From DASPWW01 sp035461345 (GTDB taxonomy: Bacteria; Actinomycetota; Thermoleophilia; Solirubrobacterales; 70-9), in the NCBI GenBank assembly GCA_035461345.1, contig DATHVJ010000006.1, forward strand, positions 1 to 30,786: 30,786 nt of DNA, read 5' to 3'. Positions 15,198 through 22,356 of this stretch are shown here, piece by piece (position 1 is the stretch's first letter; the number at the start of each line of letters is the position of its first letter). Made by a program: the position numbers and the translations under genes. Under the pieces are notes generated by a model, which was not told the origin of the DNA, did not search any database, and saw only the letters and a list, made by a program, of their open reading frames with translations.

Positions 15198-15203
15198 AGC
15201 GTA
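15198..15203 (-). promoter_or_regulatory. candidate -10 element of the CxxC-protein gene
   Basis: On the minus strand TACGCT ends six bases before the ATG at 15191. It lies in the 35-base gap after ecm, so the gene can be expressed independently of ecm. Confidence 0.45.
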
Positions 15204-15226
15204 CTCGGGTCCGCGCGGCCCAAGTG

Positions 15227-17224
15227 CTACGCGGGTTGCGGCTGGCCGACGCCGTTTCGCTCCGCCACGAGGTCGATGATGTCGCCCATGATCCGGTTGA
15301 GGTCGAAATCCTTCGGCGTGTACACCCGCGCGACCCCCGCCTCTCGGAGCGCCTCGGCGTCCGGCGGCGGGATGATGCCCCCGACGACGACCGGGGCCTC
15401 GATCCCCTCCTCGTGCAGGCGGCGCACGATCTCCGGCACGAGCTGCGCGTGCGACCCGGACAGGATCGACAGCCCGACGACGTCGACATCCTCCTCGAGG
15501 GCTGAGCCGACGATCTGCTCCGGCGTCAGCCGGATGCCCTGGTACACGACCTCCATCCCGACGTCGCGAGCGCGCACCGCGATCTGCTCGGCGCCGTTAG
15601 AATGCCCGTCGAGTCCCGGCTTGCCGACGAGCATCTTCACCCGCTTCCCGAGCGCGCTGGAGACCTGGTCCACGCGCCGCCGGGCCTCTCCGAGCAGCTC
15701 GCCGTCGACCGCGGCGGCGGCCCCGACCCCCGTCGGGGCGCGGTAGTCGCCGAATACTTCCCGCAGCGTGCCGGCCCACTCTCCCGTCGTCGCGCCGGCT
15801 CGCGCCGCTTCGATTGTCGCCGGCATGATGTTCCGCGACTCGTCGGCGGCCGCCTCGGCCAGCGACTCGAGGGCGCGATTCACGGCGGCCTGGTCGCGCT
15901 CGCCGCGCCACTGCTCGAGCGCCTCGACGCACTCGCGCTCGACCTCGGGATCAGGGGTCAGGATGCCGCGATCCTCGCCCGTGGTCAGCGGGGAGTCCTC
16001 GGTCTCCGTGAAGCAGTTCTGGCCGACCATCTTCAGCTCCCCGGCCTCGATCCGGCCGACCCGCTCGCGGTGCGACTCGACCAGGCTGGCCTTCATGTAC
16101 GGGACCGCCTCGACCGCGCCGCCGTGGTGCTCGACGGTGGCCATCTCCTCGCGAGCGCCGTCGACGAGCTCGTCGACGAGCGCCTCCATCACCTTCGACC
16201 CCTCGAAGATGTCGGGGTAGTCGAGCAGGTCGGTCTCGTACGCGAGCACCTGCTGGATCCGCAGGCTCCACTGCTGATCCCACGGCCTCGGCAGCCCCAG
16301 CGCCTCGTTCCACGCCGGGAGTTGGATCGCCCGCGCGCGGGCCGACCGCCCGAGCGTGACCGCGAGCGCCTCGAGCGTGATCCGCTGAATGTTGTTCTCC
16401 GGCTGCTGCTCGGTCAGACCGAGCGAGTTGACCTGGACGCCGTACCGCAGCCGTAGGTACTTCGGCTCCGTGACGCCGTAGCGCTCGCGGCCGATCTGCT
16501 CCCACAGCCGCGCCATCCCCCGCAGCTTCGCGTGCTCCTCGATGAACCGGATGCCCGCGTTGACGAAGAACGAGATCCGCCCGAAGACGCGCGGGAAGTC
16601 CTCGTCCGCGACCTGGCCGCGCTCGCGCACCTCGTCCAGGACCGCGATCGCGTTGGACAGCGTGAAGGCGATCTCCTGCACCGGCGTCGCCCCCGCCTCC
16701 TGGAGGTGGTAGCTGCAGACGTTGATCGGGTTCCACTTCGGGATCTCGTTGGCGGTGAACGCGACCGTGTCGGCGATCAGCCGCATCGAGGGGCCGGGGG
16801 GGAACGCGTACGTGCCACGCGACAGGTACTCCTTGAGGATGTCGTTCTGGGTCGTTCCGGAGAGCTCGGACCGCTCCACTCCGTTCTCCTCGCCGACCGC
16901 GACGTACAGGGCCAAGAGCCACGCTGCCGTGGCGTTGATCGTCATCGACGTGTTCATCTGCTCGAGCGGGATCCTGTCGAGGAGCGTGTGCATGTCGCCC
17001 TTGTGCGCGATCGAGACCCCGACCTTCCCGACCTCGCCCCGCGCGAGCACGTGGTCCGAGTCGTATCCGGTCTGGGTCGGCAGGTCGAACGCTACCGAGA
17101 GGCCGGTCTGGCCCTTGGCCAGATTGCGCCGGTAGAGCTCGTTCGAGCGCCGGGCATCCGAGTGCCCCGCGTAGGTGCGCATCACCCAGGGCCGATCGGG
17201 CTCTGGGAGGCGGTGCTCGGTCAT
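15227..17224 (-). CDS. ecm: ethylmalonyl-CoA mutase (B12-dependent)
   Basis: Adenosylcobalamin-dependent acyl-CoA mutase, (2R)-ethylmalonyl-CoA to (2S)-methylsuccinyl-CoA. A catalytic barrel (TYAGHSDARRSNELYRRNLA, KGQTGLSVAFDLPTQTGYDS, INVCSYHLQEAGATP, QVNSLGLTEQQPENN) is followed from about residue 527 by the B12 domain with DxHxxG as GLDGHSNG (His541). The segment NDILKEYLSRGTYAFPPGPS is the ethylmalonyl-CoA mutase version; methylmalonyl-CoA mutases usually have an Arg-Asn-Thr-Tyr version of the middle. The length, 665 residues, also fits. Start ATG 17224 gives MTEHRLPEPDRPWVMRTYAG and has TAGAAT eight bases upstream. The divergent metallo-hydrolase starts only 17 bases away. The companion ccr is 4 kb downstream. 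Confidence 0.95.
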   Translation of the reverse strand: MTEHRLPEPDRPWVMRTYAGHSDARRSNELYRRNLAKGQTGLSVAFDLPTQTGYDSDHVLARGEVGKVGVSIAHKGDMHTLLDRIPLEQMNTSMTINATAAWLLALYVAVGEENGVERSELSGTTQNDILKEYLSRGTYAFPPGPSMRLIADTVAFTANEIPKWNPINVCSYHLQEAGATPVQEIAFTLSNAIAVLDEVRERGQVADEDFPRVFGRISFFVNAGIRFIEEHAKLRGMARLWEQIGRERYGVTEPKYLRLRYGVQVNSLGLTEQQPENNIQRITLEALAVTLGRSARARAIQLPAWNEALGLPRPWDQQWSLRIQQVLAYETDLLDYPDIFEGSKVMEALVDELVDGAREEMATVEHHGGAVEAVPYMKASLVESHRERVGRIEAGELKMVGQNCFTETEDSPLTTGEDRGILTPDPEVERECVEALEQWRGERDQAAVNRALESLAEAAADESRNIMPATIEAARAGATTGEWAGTLREVFGDYRAPTGVGAAAAVDGELLGEARRRVDQVSSALGKRVKMLVGKPGLDGHSNGAEQIAVRARDVGMEVVYQGIRLTPEQIVGSALEEDVDVVGLSILSGSHAQLVPEIVRRLHEEGIEAPVVVGGIIPPPDAEALREAGVARVYTPKDFDLNRIMGDIIDLVAERNGVGQPQPA

Positions 17225-17241
17225 GGAGCACAATTCTAGGC
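17225..17241. promoter_or_regulatory. 17-base divergent promoter between ecm and the metallo-hydrolase
   Basis: The two start codons are 17 bases apart. On the minus strand TAGAAT (complement of 17233-17238) is eight bases before the ecm ATG. On the plus strand CACAAT (17229-17234) is seven bases before the GTG of the other gene. The two -10-like elements overlap, so both genes are probably leaderless and polymerase binding in one direction would block the other. Confidence 0.55.
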
Positions 17242-18099
17242 GTGACCGAGCCGATCGACCTCATGCACCTCGGCCGCGATCGCGTCATCGGCGCCTACGA
17301 GCCGCGACCCGGGGTCGTCGTCGACCCGGGTCCGGCGTCGTGTCTCAACGCGCTGCTCGCCGGCCTCCAGGGCGAGCCGCGGGCCCTGCTGCTCACGCAC
17401 ATCCACCTCGACCATGCCGGCGCCACGGGGGTGCTCGCGCGCCGCTTCCCAGGAGTGCGCGTCTACGTGCACGAGGTCGGGGCGCCGCACCTCGTGGACC
17501 CGACGAAGCTCGTCGCCTCGGCGCGGCGGCTGTACGGCGAGGACATGGAAAGGCTGTGGGGCGAGATCGCGCCCGTGCCGGCGGAGAGCATCGAGCCTCT
17601 GGCAGGGGGCGAGACCGTCGAGGGGATGCGGGTCGAGTACGTCCCCGGCCACGCGACCCACCACGTCGCCTACCTCGATCCGGACGGCAGCGCCTACGTC
17701 GGGGACGTCGCCGGCGTCAGGATCCCCCCGAGCGAGTTCACCCTGATGCCGACCCCGCCGCCGGACATCGACCTCGAGGCGTGGTGGCGCTCGATCGAGC
17801 TGATCGAGCGATGCGGCCCGCGGAGGCTGTGCCTTACCCACTTTGGCCCCGTCGAGGATGCGCCGGCGCAGCTCGATGCCGCACGCAAGCGGCTGCGCGA
17901 GGCGGGCGAGCGCGCCCGTCCCGGCGATCTGAAGCGGTTCGTCGATGACCTCGACTCGCAGCTCCTGTCCGAGGCCGACGCGGAGACCGCGGCGCGGCTT
18001 CGCCAGGCGGCGCCGCCCGAGCAGCTGTTCGCCGGCCTGCACCGCTACTGGCGCAATCGCGCCCAGATGACCGATCCCCAATCCACACGCACCGGCTAA
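17242..18099 (+). CDS. metallo-beta-lactamase-fold hydrolase (glyoxalase II-like)
   Basis: A 285-residue MBL-fold protein. The metal-binding motif THIHLDHAG is at residues 52-60; further ligands are the His of VPGHATHHVAYL, the Asp of YVGDVAGV and the His of LCLTHFGPVED, giving a complete two-metal site. The C-terminal 70 residues are helical. Family members hydrolyse thioesters (glyoxalase II) or other esters. The start is GTG with no Shine-Dalgarno and a -10-like CACAAT seven bases upstream. Sharing a divergent promoter with ecm hints at a link to acyl-CoA or thioester chemistry, such as removing a dead-end CoA ester, but the substrate is unknown. Confidence 0.88.
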   Translation: MTEPIDLMHLGRDRVIGAYEPRPGVVVDPGPASCLNALLAGLQGEPRALLLTHIHLDHAGATGVLARRFPGVRVYVHEVGAPHLVDPTKLVASARRLYGEDMERLWGEIAPVPAESIEPLAGGETVEGMRVEYVPGHATHHVAYLDPDGSAYVGDVAGVRIPPSEFTLMPTPPPDIDLEAWWRSIELIERCGPRRLCLTHFGPVEDAPAQLDAARKRLREAGERARPGDLKRFVDDLDSQLLSEADAETAARLRQAAPPEQLFAGLHRYWRNRAQMTDPQSTRTG

Positions 18100-18114
18100 C
18101 GCGGATTGGGAATC
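18073..18114 (+). terminator. 12-bp imperfect inverted repeat spanning the metallo-hydrolase stop codon
   Basis: The left arm gatccccaatcc (18073-18084) pairs with ggattgggaatc (18103-18114), 11 of 12 positions, around an 18-base loop containing the TAA. No T-tract follows. It could act as a terminator or mRNA-stabilising hairpin, or as a protein site. Confidence 0.4.
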
Positions 18115-18144
18115 GATCATCCAACCGCTCCGTTGCAGCGGACC

Positions 18145-18157
18145 TAGTGTTTAGGCT
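18145..18157 (+). promoter_or_regulatory. candidate -10 elements of the exported-protein gene
   Basis: Two TANNNT hexamers, TAGTGT (18145-18150) and TAGGCT (18152-18157), precede the ATG at 18167 by 16 and 9 bases. Confidence 0.35.
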
Positions 18158-18166
18158 CAAGTCCGG

Positions 18167-18832
18167 ATGCGATTCAGAATCACCACAGCCACGGTCGTGC
18201 TCGCGCTGCTCGCGAGTGCGGGCATCGCGACGGCGGCCGTTGTCGTCTACAGCACCGCCTTCAAGAGCAAGGCCGACTTCAAGCAGGTGCGGAAGTTCGA
18301 GGGCGGCAAGCAGTGCCGCAAGTTCTGGCGGGGCAAGAAGAGCTTCGGGATCGAGGTCAAGAAGGGCCCCGTCCAGTGCGACTTCCGCACGCCGGTGACG
18401 GGGGACAGCAAAGATCCGGACCACCAGATCGAGGGCTCGGCGGCGGTGCTGCAGTCGACCGCAAAGCGGGTTCGCCGCGATGCCTACGTCGGAGTCGCGG
18501 TGCGGGCGGACGAGTCGAGCCGCTACGAGCTGCGCGTGTTCCCCCACAGCGGCGAGTGGGAGCTGCGCCGGCGGCCCAGCGGTCAGGGGTTCCCGCTCGA
18601 GGGCACGGAGCCGAGCATCGGCGGGATCGGGGAGCGGAACAAGCTCAAGCTGCGCGCGTTCGGCGACCGCGTCACCGCGATCGTCAACGACGCCACGGTT
18701 GTCGACCAGGTGCGGGATCCGCGCCCCGGCGACCTGAACGGCCGCAGGACCCTCATCCTGGGCGGCAGCGCCGCGAGGTCGGGCAAGGAGGCGAAGGCCT
18801 ACTTCCGGAACGTGCGCATCCGCGTTCCCTGA
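18167..18832 (+). CDS. exported protein with LamG/DUF1080-like beta domain
   Basis: A 221-residue protein. Residues 1-27 (MRFRITTATVVLALLASAGI, then ATAAVVV) form a signal peptide with possible cleavage after ATA. The mature part is basic and strand-rich. The pattern DAYVGVAVRADESSRYELRV, then NKLKLRAFGDRVTAIVNDATV and a closing AYFRNVRIRVP, resembles concanavalin-like jelly-roll domains (LamG, DUF1080) that bind or cleave glycans. Two cysteines (in KQCRKF and VQCDF) could form a disulfide outside the cell. No catalytic residues are apparent. It is a single gene flanked by candidate -10 elements on both sides. Confidence 0.7.
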   Translation: MRFRITTATVVLALLASAGIATAAVVVYSTAFKSKADFKQVRKFEGGKQCRKFWRGKKSFGIEVKKGPVQCDFRTPVTGDSKDPDHQIEGSAAVLQSTAKRVRRDAYVGVAVRADESSRYELRVFPHSGEWELRRRPSGQGFPLEGTEPSIGGIGERNKLKLRAFGDRVTAIVNDATVVDQVRDPRPGDLNGRRTLILGGSAARSGKEAKAYFRNVRIRVP

Positions 18833-18851
18833 CGCCGGCTCCCGCTCCGCC

Positions 18852-18857
18852 TATCCT
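18852..18857 (+). promoter_or_regulatory. candidate -10 element of clpS
   Basis: TATCCT ends 12 bases before the ATG at 18870; no Shine-Dalgarno is present in between. Confidence 0.4.
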
Positions 18858-18869
18858 TTGGGCCCGTCG

Positions 18870-19166
18870 ATGGCTTGGGGGGCTACCACGGTCGAGAAGC
18901 CCAGGGTCTCCGGCCCGGGGACAGGGCTGGGGGGAAACTGGCTCGTGATCGTCCGCAACGACGACCACAACACCTTCGACCACGTCGCCAGCACCCTCGC
19001 GCGCGTGATACCGGGGATCAGCGTCGACCGCGGCTACCGGATCGCGGACCAGATTCACAACACCGGCCAGGCGATCGTGTGGTCGGGGCCGCGGGAGCCC
19101 GCTGAGCACTACTGGGAGCAGCTCGAAGCCGCGGGGCTGACGATGGCCCCGCTCGAGCAGCACTAG
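18870..19166 (+). CDS. clpS: ATP-dependent Clp protease adaptor ClpS
   Basis: A 98-residue N-end-rule adaptor that hands proteins with bulky hydrophobic N-termini to ClpC/ClpA-ClpP. The core matches ClpS: LVIVRNDDHNTFDHV carries the Asn-Asp-Asp of the N-degron pocket, and IADQIHNTGQAIVWSG carries the conserved His in the position of the ClpS helix-2 His. The last residues (APLEQH) correspond to the family C-terminus. The 25-residue N-terminal extension is disordered and Gly-rich, as usual for the part that enters the unfoldase. ATG 18870 was preferred to TTG 18858 because of the upstream hexamer. No clp ATPase gene adjoins it here. Confidence 0.85.
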   Translation: MAWGATTVEKPRVSGPGTGLGGNWLVIVRNDDHNTFDHVASTLARVIPGISVDRGYRIADQIHNTGQAIVWSGPREPAEHYWEQLEAAGLTMAPLEQH

Positions 19167-19182
19167 ATGCGCGGGCTCCGGC

Positions 19183-19575
19183 TCAGCACTCGGGGCGGTG
19201 CGAGAGCGTGAGCACGCGCCCGCCGGCCCCGGGAGGGGCGGGAGCCACGGAGGCGTGCTCCGCGCCCGGCCCCCGCATCCACGAGAGCAGGCGGCGCCCG
19301 CGGTTGGGGTGGCGACCGTCGAGCTGGCGCGCCCGCAGCCTCAGGACCTCGACGACCTCCCGCGTGGGGTGGAACGGATCGGCGATCACCTCGCGGTCCG
19401 TGAGGGAGATGGCGGCCGCCAGGCGACCGTCCACCTCGGCGCCCAGCAGCTCGCCCGCGGGGCGGCGGGCGCTGTCGCGCTCGGCGAGCCGGGACACCGC
19501 CGCCTCGTCGTCGCCGCCGAGTCGGCGGATTGTCACCTGGGTGGTGGGGGCTGCTCCGTTGCCGCTGTAGCTCAT
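19183..19575 (-). CDS. small GNAT-like hypothetical protein
   Basis: A 130-residue protein. VTIRRLGGDDEAAVSRLAER resembles the first strand and helix of GNAT acetyltransferases, and LLGAEVDGRLAAAISLTD resembles strands 2-3, but the acetyl-CoA binding loop and strands 4-5 are absent: after FHPTREVVEVLRLRARQL the rest is Arg/Gly/Pro-rich. It therefore looks like a half-GNAT module without catalytic ability. The start may be ATG 19575 (AGGTAGG eight bases upstream) or GTG 19584. It ends 16 bases from the clpS stop, tail to tail, and is divergent from the LysR gene. Confidence 0.6.
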   Translation of the reverse strand: MSYSGNGAAPTTQVTIRRLGGDDEAAVSRLAERDSARRPAGELLGAEVDGRLAAAISLTDREVIADPFHPTREVVEVLRLRARQLDGRHPNRGRRLLSWMRGPGAEHASVAPAPPGAGGRVLTLSHRPEC

Positions 19576-19676
19576 CGAGATCACCTACCTGGAAGACGCC
19601 GGGGGACTGGGGTTCGTGATGCCGACAGGGTGGCGCAGGGCGCGAATAAGCACAACAGAAATCTCTTCTCAAAGTG

Positions 19677-19691
19677 ATAAGGTGGCCTTAT
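19677..19691 (+). promoter_or_regulatory. LysR box (T-N11-A) overlapping promoter and start codon
   Basis: ATAAGG-TGG-CCTTAT is a perfect 15-base dyad. It contains T-N11-A (19678-19690), the LysR-type core, and overlaps the candidate -10 TAAGGT (19678-19683) and the first two bases of the lysR start codon. The position suggests autorepression. Confidence 0.6.
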
Positions 19692-20625
19692 GCTTGATCT
19701 GAGGAGGTTGCGGGTGCTCGCCGAGGTGGCAAGGCAGGGCTCGTTCTCGGCCGCCGCGGACGCCCTCCACCTGTCGCAGTCGGCGGTCAGCCAGCAGGTG
19801 GCGACGCTCGAGCGCGAGGTCGGGATGTCGCTGCTCGAGCGGACGAGCGAGGGGCCGAAGCTGACCGACGCGGGCCGGACCGCCGTTTCCCACGCCGAGG
19901 CGGCGATCGCCCGCCTGGACGAGGCCGAGCACGAGCTCGCCGCGATCGCCGGGCTCGAGGGGGGCGAGGTGCGGATCGCGAGCTTCCCGACCGCGAGCGC
20001 AGTCCTGCTGACCGAGGCGCTGGCCCAGTTCAGCGACACGCACCCGAACGTGCGCCTGTCGGTCACCGAGGCGGAGCCGGAGCAGTCGCTGCCCATGCTC
20101 CGCGCCGCGGAGGTCGACGCCGCCGTGGTGTTCGACTACGAGTCCCTGCCGTCCTCGACGCTGGAGGACCGCGACGTCGACATCGATCTCCTGCTCACCG
20201 AGTCGATGTACCTTGGGCTGCCGAAGTCCCACCCGCTCGCCGCCCGCGACCGCGTTCCGATGGCGGAGCTGGCCGACGAGGCGTGGCTGTGCGGGACGCG
20301 GCCGAGCTCGTGCAGCCAGGCGGTCGTCGAAGCCTGCCGCGCGGCGGGCTTCGAGCCGCGGATCGCCTTCGAGAGCGACGAGTACGCGGTCCTGCAGGGC
20401 TACGTCGCCGCCGGTCTCGGCTACACGCTGCTCCCCGACCTCGCGCTGCCGACGCTGCGCGAGGACCTCGTGGTTCGGCCGACCGAGCCGGAGGCGCCGA
20501 AGCGCCGGGTGTGGGCGGCCACCCGCGCCCAGGGGGCCCGCTCGCAGTCCACCGAGGCGATCGTCGAGACCCTCGTCCGCGTCGGCGAGCGCGTCGCCCA
20601 GGGCAATCTCGAGTTGGCGGCCTGA
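19690..20625 (+). CDS. LysR-family transcriptional regulator
   Basis: A 311-residue LTTR. The winged HTH is at residues 1-60 (LRRLRVLAEVARQGSFSAAA, then DALHLSQSAVSQQVATLERE), the linker helix follows, and the effector domain starts near residue 90 (GEVRIASFPTASAVLLTEAL). The effector domain has the usual two-lobe periplasmic-binding fold with a terminal GLGYTLLPDLALPTLREDL. The ATG has TAAGGT six bases upstream and is covered by a LysR-box dyad. It converges on the ccr operon, 55 bases apart. LysR proteins commonly govern adjacent metabolic genes, so control of ccr, ecm or mcl is conceivable but not shown by the sequence. Confidence 0.92.
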   Translation: MLDLRRLRVLAEVARQGSFSAAADALHLSQSAVSQQVATLEREVGMSLLERTSEGPKLTDAGRTAVSHAEAAIARLDEAEHELAAIAGLEGGEVRIASFPTASAVLLTEALAQFSDTHPNVRLSVTEAEPEQSLPMLRAAEVDAAVVFDYESLPSSTLEDRDVDIDLLLTESMYLGLPKSHPLAARDRVPMAELADEAWLCGTRPSSCSQAVVEACRAAGFEPRIAFESDEYAVLQGYVAAGLGYTLLPDLALPTLREDLVVRPTEPEAPKRRVWAATRAQGARSQSTEAIVETLVRVGERVAQGNLELAA

Positions 20626-20632
20626 GGCAAAA

Positions 20633-20675
20633 CGCGAGATTTGCGAGCAGTCTCGCGATCCCCGGTTGAGCGGGG
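20633..20675. terminator. two hairpins between the convergent lysR and ccr operons
   Basis: CGCGAGA (20633-20639) pairs with TCTCGCG (20651-20657) around 11 bases, and CCCCG (20660-20664) pairs with CGGGG (20671-20675) around six. They fill the 55-base gap between converging stop codons, so a bidirectional terminator is likely although T-tracts are lacking. Confidence 0.5.
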
Positions 20676-20680
20676 TTGCG

Positions 20681-20995
20681 CTACTCCGTGGTCTCCAGGA
20701 CCGCCGCCTCCGCGGTCAGCGAGTGCCAGCTCGGCGACAGCGGCTTGTTGTAGTAGTTGATGACCGCCTCCCGCAGGTCGACGAGCTCGTCCGAGAACCA
20801 GTAGCGCTCGAAGTCCTCGCGGCTCTCCCACACCGACACCTGGCGGAAGTGGAGCGGGTCGTCGACGTCCCGCGACAGGAAGCACTGCGCGGCGCCGAAC
20901 GCGAGCGCGCGGTCGAGCGCCGGCTCCCAGACCTCCAGCCACCGTTCCGCCCGGAACGGGTGGATGCGCCAGTCGACGTAGTTGACCTGGGCCAT
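20681..20995 (-). CDS. dimeric alpha-beta barrel protein (ABM/EthD-like)
   Basis: A 104-residue protein. The layout (VNYVDWRIHPFRAERWLEVW, then EPALDRALAFGAAQCFLSRD, FRQVSVWESREDFERYWFSD, INYYNKPLSPSWH) is that of ferredoxin-like dimeric barrels such as antibiotic biosynthesis monooxygenase or EthD-like proteins. No catalytic residues can be named. The ATG lies nine bases after the ccr stop on the same strand, so it is almost certainly co-transcribed with ccr. A role beside crotonyl-CoA carboxylase/reductase is not known to me; it may protect or modulate the enzyme, or be unrelated. Confidence 0.7.
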   Translation of the reverse strand: MAQVNYVDWRIHPFRAERWLEVWEPALDRALAFGAAQCFLSRDVDDPLHFRQVSVWESREDFERYWFSDELVDLREAVINYYNKPLSPSWHSLTAEAAVLETTE

Positions 20996-21003
20996 GCCGG
21001 GGC

Positions 21004-22260
21004 TCAGGCGCCGACCTCGGCCCGGATCGCGCCGGGCCCGTCGGCCGCCTTGCCCTGCTCCTCGTCGGTCGCCCCGACCATGATCGAGATCTTGCCGAGG
21101 TGCTTGTTCTCGTGCAGGAGCTGGTGCGCCTCGGCGACGCCGTCGAATCCCATCGCCCGCCACAGCACCGGCCGGATCTTGCCCTCGGCCATCAGCTGGT
21201 TGGCGCGGGTGGCCTCGTACGCGTTCGCAAAGTGCGAACCGAGGATCTCCTTCTGCCGCATCCACAGGTGGCGGACGTCGAAGTCGAGGTTGTAGCCGGA
21301 CGTTGCGCCGCAGATTACGACCTTCCCGAACGGCTTGACGCAGAACACCGAGGTCGGGAACGTCGCCTGGCCCACGTGCTCGAACACGATGTCGGGGGCG
21401 TCGCCGAGGACCGACTTCACGCGCTTCGCGAACTCGCGCGATACCTTCGCCCGCGCCTTCTCCTCGTCGGGCGTCTCGCCACCCTTGCGCATCATGCTCG
21501 CGAACTCGTTGCGGTTGACGTAATCGACGGCGCCGAGCCGCTTCACCAGCTCGCCCTTCTCGTCCGAGGAGACGACGCCGACCGCGTCCGCGCCGGAGGC
21601 GGCGCAGAGCTGGGTGGCGAACACGCCGAGTCCGCCGGCGGCGCCCCAGATCAGGACGTTGTGGCCGGCCTGGAGCTTGCAGCGGTCGAGCAGCATGCGG
21701 TAGGCGGTGAAGTAGGTGAGGCCGTAGGCCGAGGACTCGACCCACGACAGGTTGGGCGGCTTCGGCAGCAGCTGCTGCGCCTGCACCTTCGTGAACTGCG
21801 CGAACGAGCCCCACGTCGTCTCGTAGCCCCAGATCATCTGGCTCGGCGCCGCGAGTGGGTCGAGCCCGTGGACCTCGACGTCCTCGTACGACGCCTGGTT
21901 GCAGTGGATCACGACCTCGTCGCCGGGCTTCCACTTGGTGACCCCGGTGCCGACCTTCCACACGACGCCGGAGGCGTCGGAGCCGCCGATGTGATGGCCC
22001 CAGTCCGGGTGGTCGCCGTAGTTGAAGACCGACACGGGCTTGCCGAGCGCCGCCCACACGTTGTTGAAGTTGACGCCGGCGGCCATCACGCGCACGATGA
22101 CCTCGAACGGCCCCGGCTCGGGGACCTCGATCTCCTCGACCTGGAACGCGTCCTTGGGCTCGCCCTCGCGCTCGGGGCGGATAACCCACGCCGCCATCGT
22201 CTCCGGCAGCTCCCCGGGCTCGACGTCCAGCTTCGAAACCTCTGCGATGTCTACGGCCAC
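21004..22260 (-). CDS. ccr: crotonyl-CoA carboxylase/reductase
   Basis: Zinc-independent MDR-superfamily enzyme: crotonyl-CoA + CO2 + NADPH to (2S)-ethylmalonyl-CoA, the committed step of the ethylmalonyl-CoA pathway. The 418 residues show the family-specific segments VMAAGVNFNNVWAALG, HHIGGSDASGVVW, VVIHCNQ, IWGYETTWGSFAQFTKVQAQ, the Rossmann motif WGAAGGLGVFATQL, VFEHVGQATFPTSVF and the terminal MRQKEILGSHFAN. The CO2-binding residues of the characterised Kitasatospora enzyme have counterparts: Asn of GVNFNN, the aromatic-Glu pair of WGYET (Tyr rather than Phe), and His of GSHFAN. A GTG start follows AAGGAGG, spacing three. A TAGGAT hexamer lies 32 bases upstream. It leads an operon with a small barrel protein. 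Confidence 0.96.
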   Translation of the reverse strand: MAVDIAEVSKLDVEPGELPETMAAWVIRPEREGEPKDAFQVEEIEVPEPGPFEVIVRVMAAGVNFNNVWAALGKPVSVFNYGDHPDWGHHIGGSDASGVVWKVGTGVTKWKPGDEVVIHCNQASYEDVEVHGLDPLAAPSQMIWGYETTWGSFAQFTKVQAQQLLPKPPNLSWVESSAYGLTYFTAYRMLLDRCKLQAGHNVLIWGAAGGLGVFATQLCAASGADAVGVVSSDEKGELVKRLGAVDYVNRNEFASMMRKGGETPDEEKARAKVSREFAKRVKSVLGDAPDIVFEHVGQATFPTSVFCVKPFGKVVICGATSGYNLDFDVRHLWMRQKEILGSHFANAYEATRANQLMAEGKIRPVLWRAMGFDGVAEAHQLLHENKHLGKISIMVGATDEEQGKAADGPGAIRAEVGA

Positions 22261-22356
22261 GATCCTCCTTAGATCTGTGTCGGACGCGGCGCATCCTATC
22301 GCCGCACCGACCCGTCAGATTCGCGTCCGGGTCGGCGACTACCGTCGTGGGTTCGG
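22261..22356. promoter_or_regulatory. divergent promoter region ccr / coiled-coil gene
   Basis: The minus strand has AGGAGG (complement of 22264-22269), three bases before the ccr GTG, and TAGGAT (complement of 22293-22298) as likely -10; ccr therefore has a real leader, unlike many neighbours. On the plus strand TACCGT (22340-22345) ends 11 bases before the ATG of the divergent gene. Confidence 0.5.
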
